From positions 1,302,001-1,366,000 of the forward strand of contig CACVBU010000178.1 in the NCBI GenBank assembly GCA_902728285.1: 64,000 bases of DNA, written 5' to 3'. The notes beneath the pieces are model-generated. The model saw nothing but the letters and a program-made list of their open reading frames with translations. It was not told the DNA's origin and did no database searches. Shown piece by piece: positions 63,664 to 64,000 of this stretch (positions are counted from its first letter, which is position 1; each line of letters starts with the position of its first letter). The translations under genes were made by a program, and so were the position numbers. The stretch comes from Clytia hemisphaerica (taxonomy: Eukaryota > Cnidaria > Hydrozoa > Leptothecata > Clytiidae).

Positions 63664-64000
63664 CTGTAAATACAAAAATGATAGATGTTATGGATTTATT
63701 GGATTTCGAATTCTTTAATCAATACATCAGAGCTAGGTAACTGGTAAGAATAATGGCAAGAATCTATCGTTTAAAGTTACCATTTTGATTCAATTTAGAG
63801 ATAAAACCCAGGGGTTAAGTAAAAGGAGCTACGTGATGTGCTCTGGCTTTTTCAGCCAGTCCATGGTAGGGATACAAAAACATAGATTTGAAAAAGACAG
63901 CACTTTGAAGGACCCACGTGAGATCCATTTTCCGAACTTGTGCAGTGCATCGACTTGATTTTACCATATAGGAATCTGTTCCGCTTTTTTCCGGACACAC
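63664..64000 (-). other. Sequence upstream of the hemopexin exon
   Basis: A minus-strand frame stays open at the right edge (63815-64000), but it shows no hemopexin motif or convincing donor. It may be intron. Confidence 0.3.

Overview
This window looks like nuclear DNA of an AT-rich, intron-rich early-branching animal. A cnidarian, perhaps a hydrozoan, is the best guess. That rests on secreted proteins mixing ADAM, discoidin, thrombospondin, fibrinogen-like and PA14 domains, on short GT-AG exons split across codons, and on introns packed with small non-autonomous DNA transposons. No species assignment is claimed.

Layout. 1-2.56 kb: a TTAA-flanked element plus smaller repeats. 2.62-40.24 kb, minus strand: one very large gene. 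I could follow 47 coding exons by hand, from a signal-peptide ATG at 40240 to a stop at 2620. All reading-frame phases agree, and the model gives 6126 nt (2041 aa). Domain order is signal peptide, M12B prodomain, reprolysin metalloprotease, disintegrin, an inserted cassette (second half of a discoidin domain, Cys-rich module, first half of a discoidin domain), ADAM Cys-rich, EGF, TSP1, three fibrinogen-like domains, TSP1, a second Cys-rich module, PA14. A separate plus-strand gene (23289-25803; 702 aa; fifteen decapeptide repeats) lies inside one intron of the protease gene, in the middle of the cassette. 44.9-47.0 kb, minus: a two-exon secreted protein of unknown family. 47.0-52.9 kb: minisatellites and transposon debris. 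52.9-56.0 kb, minus: a three-exon class A GPCR. 58.36-59.69 kb, plus: a 5'-truncated LINE with a 41-A tail and an 11-bp target-site duplication. 63.1-63.7 kb, minus: the last exon of a hemopexin-repeat protein that continues beyond the window.

Two observations stand out. First, the discoidin domain in the protease is circularly permuted at exon level: its C-terminal half is encoded upstream of its N-terminal half. The permuted order is the only one whose phases join to the ADAM exons, and the whole five-exon cassette is phase 0-0, so it could be skipped to give an ordinary ADAM. Second, several small transposon families share a template in which a short motif recurs many times inside each copy, and all occurrences within a copy carry the same copy-specific variant (for example TTTCTTA, ATTCTTA or GTTCTTA throughout one element).

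The protease would be a secreted matrix or cell-surface protein with many adhesive domains. The hemopexin protein and the GPCR are other extracellular or signalling genes. Nothing links them as a pathway.
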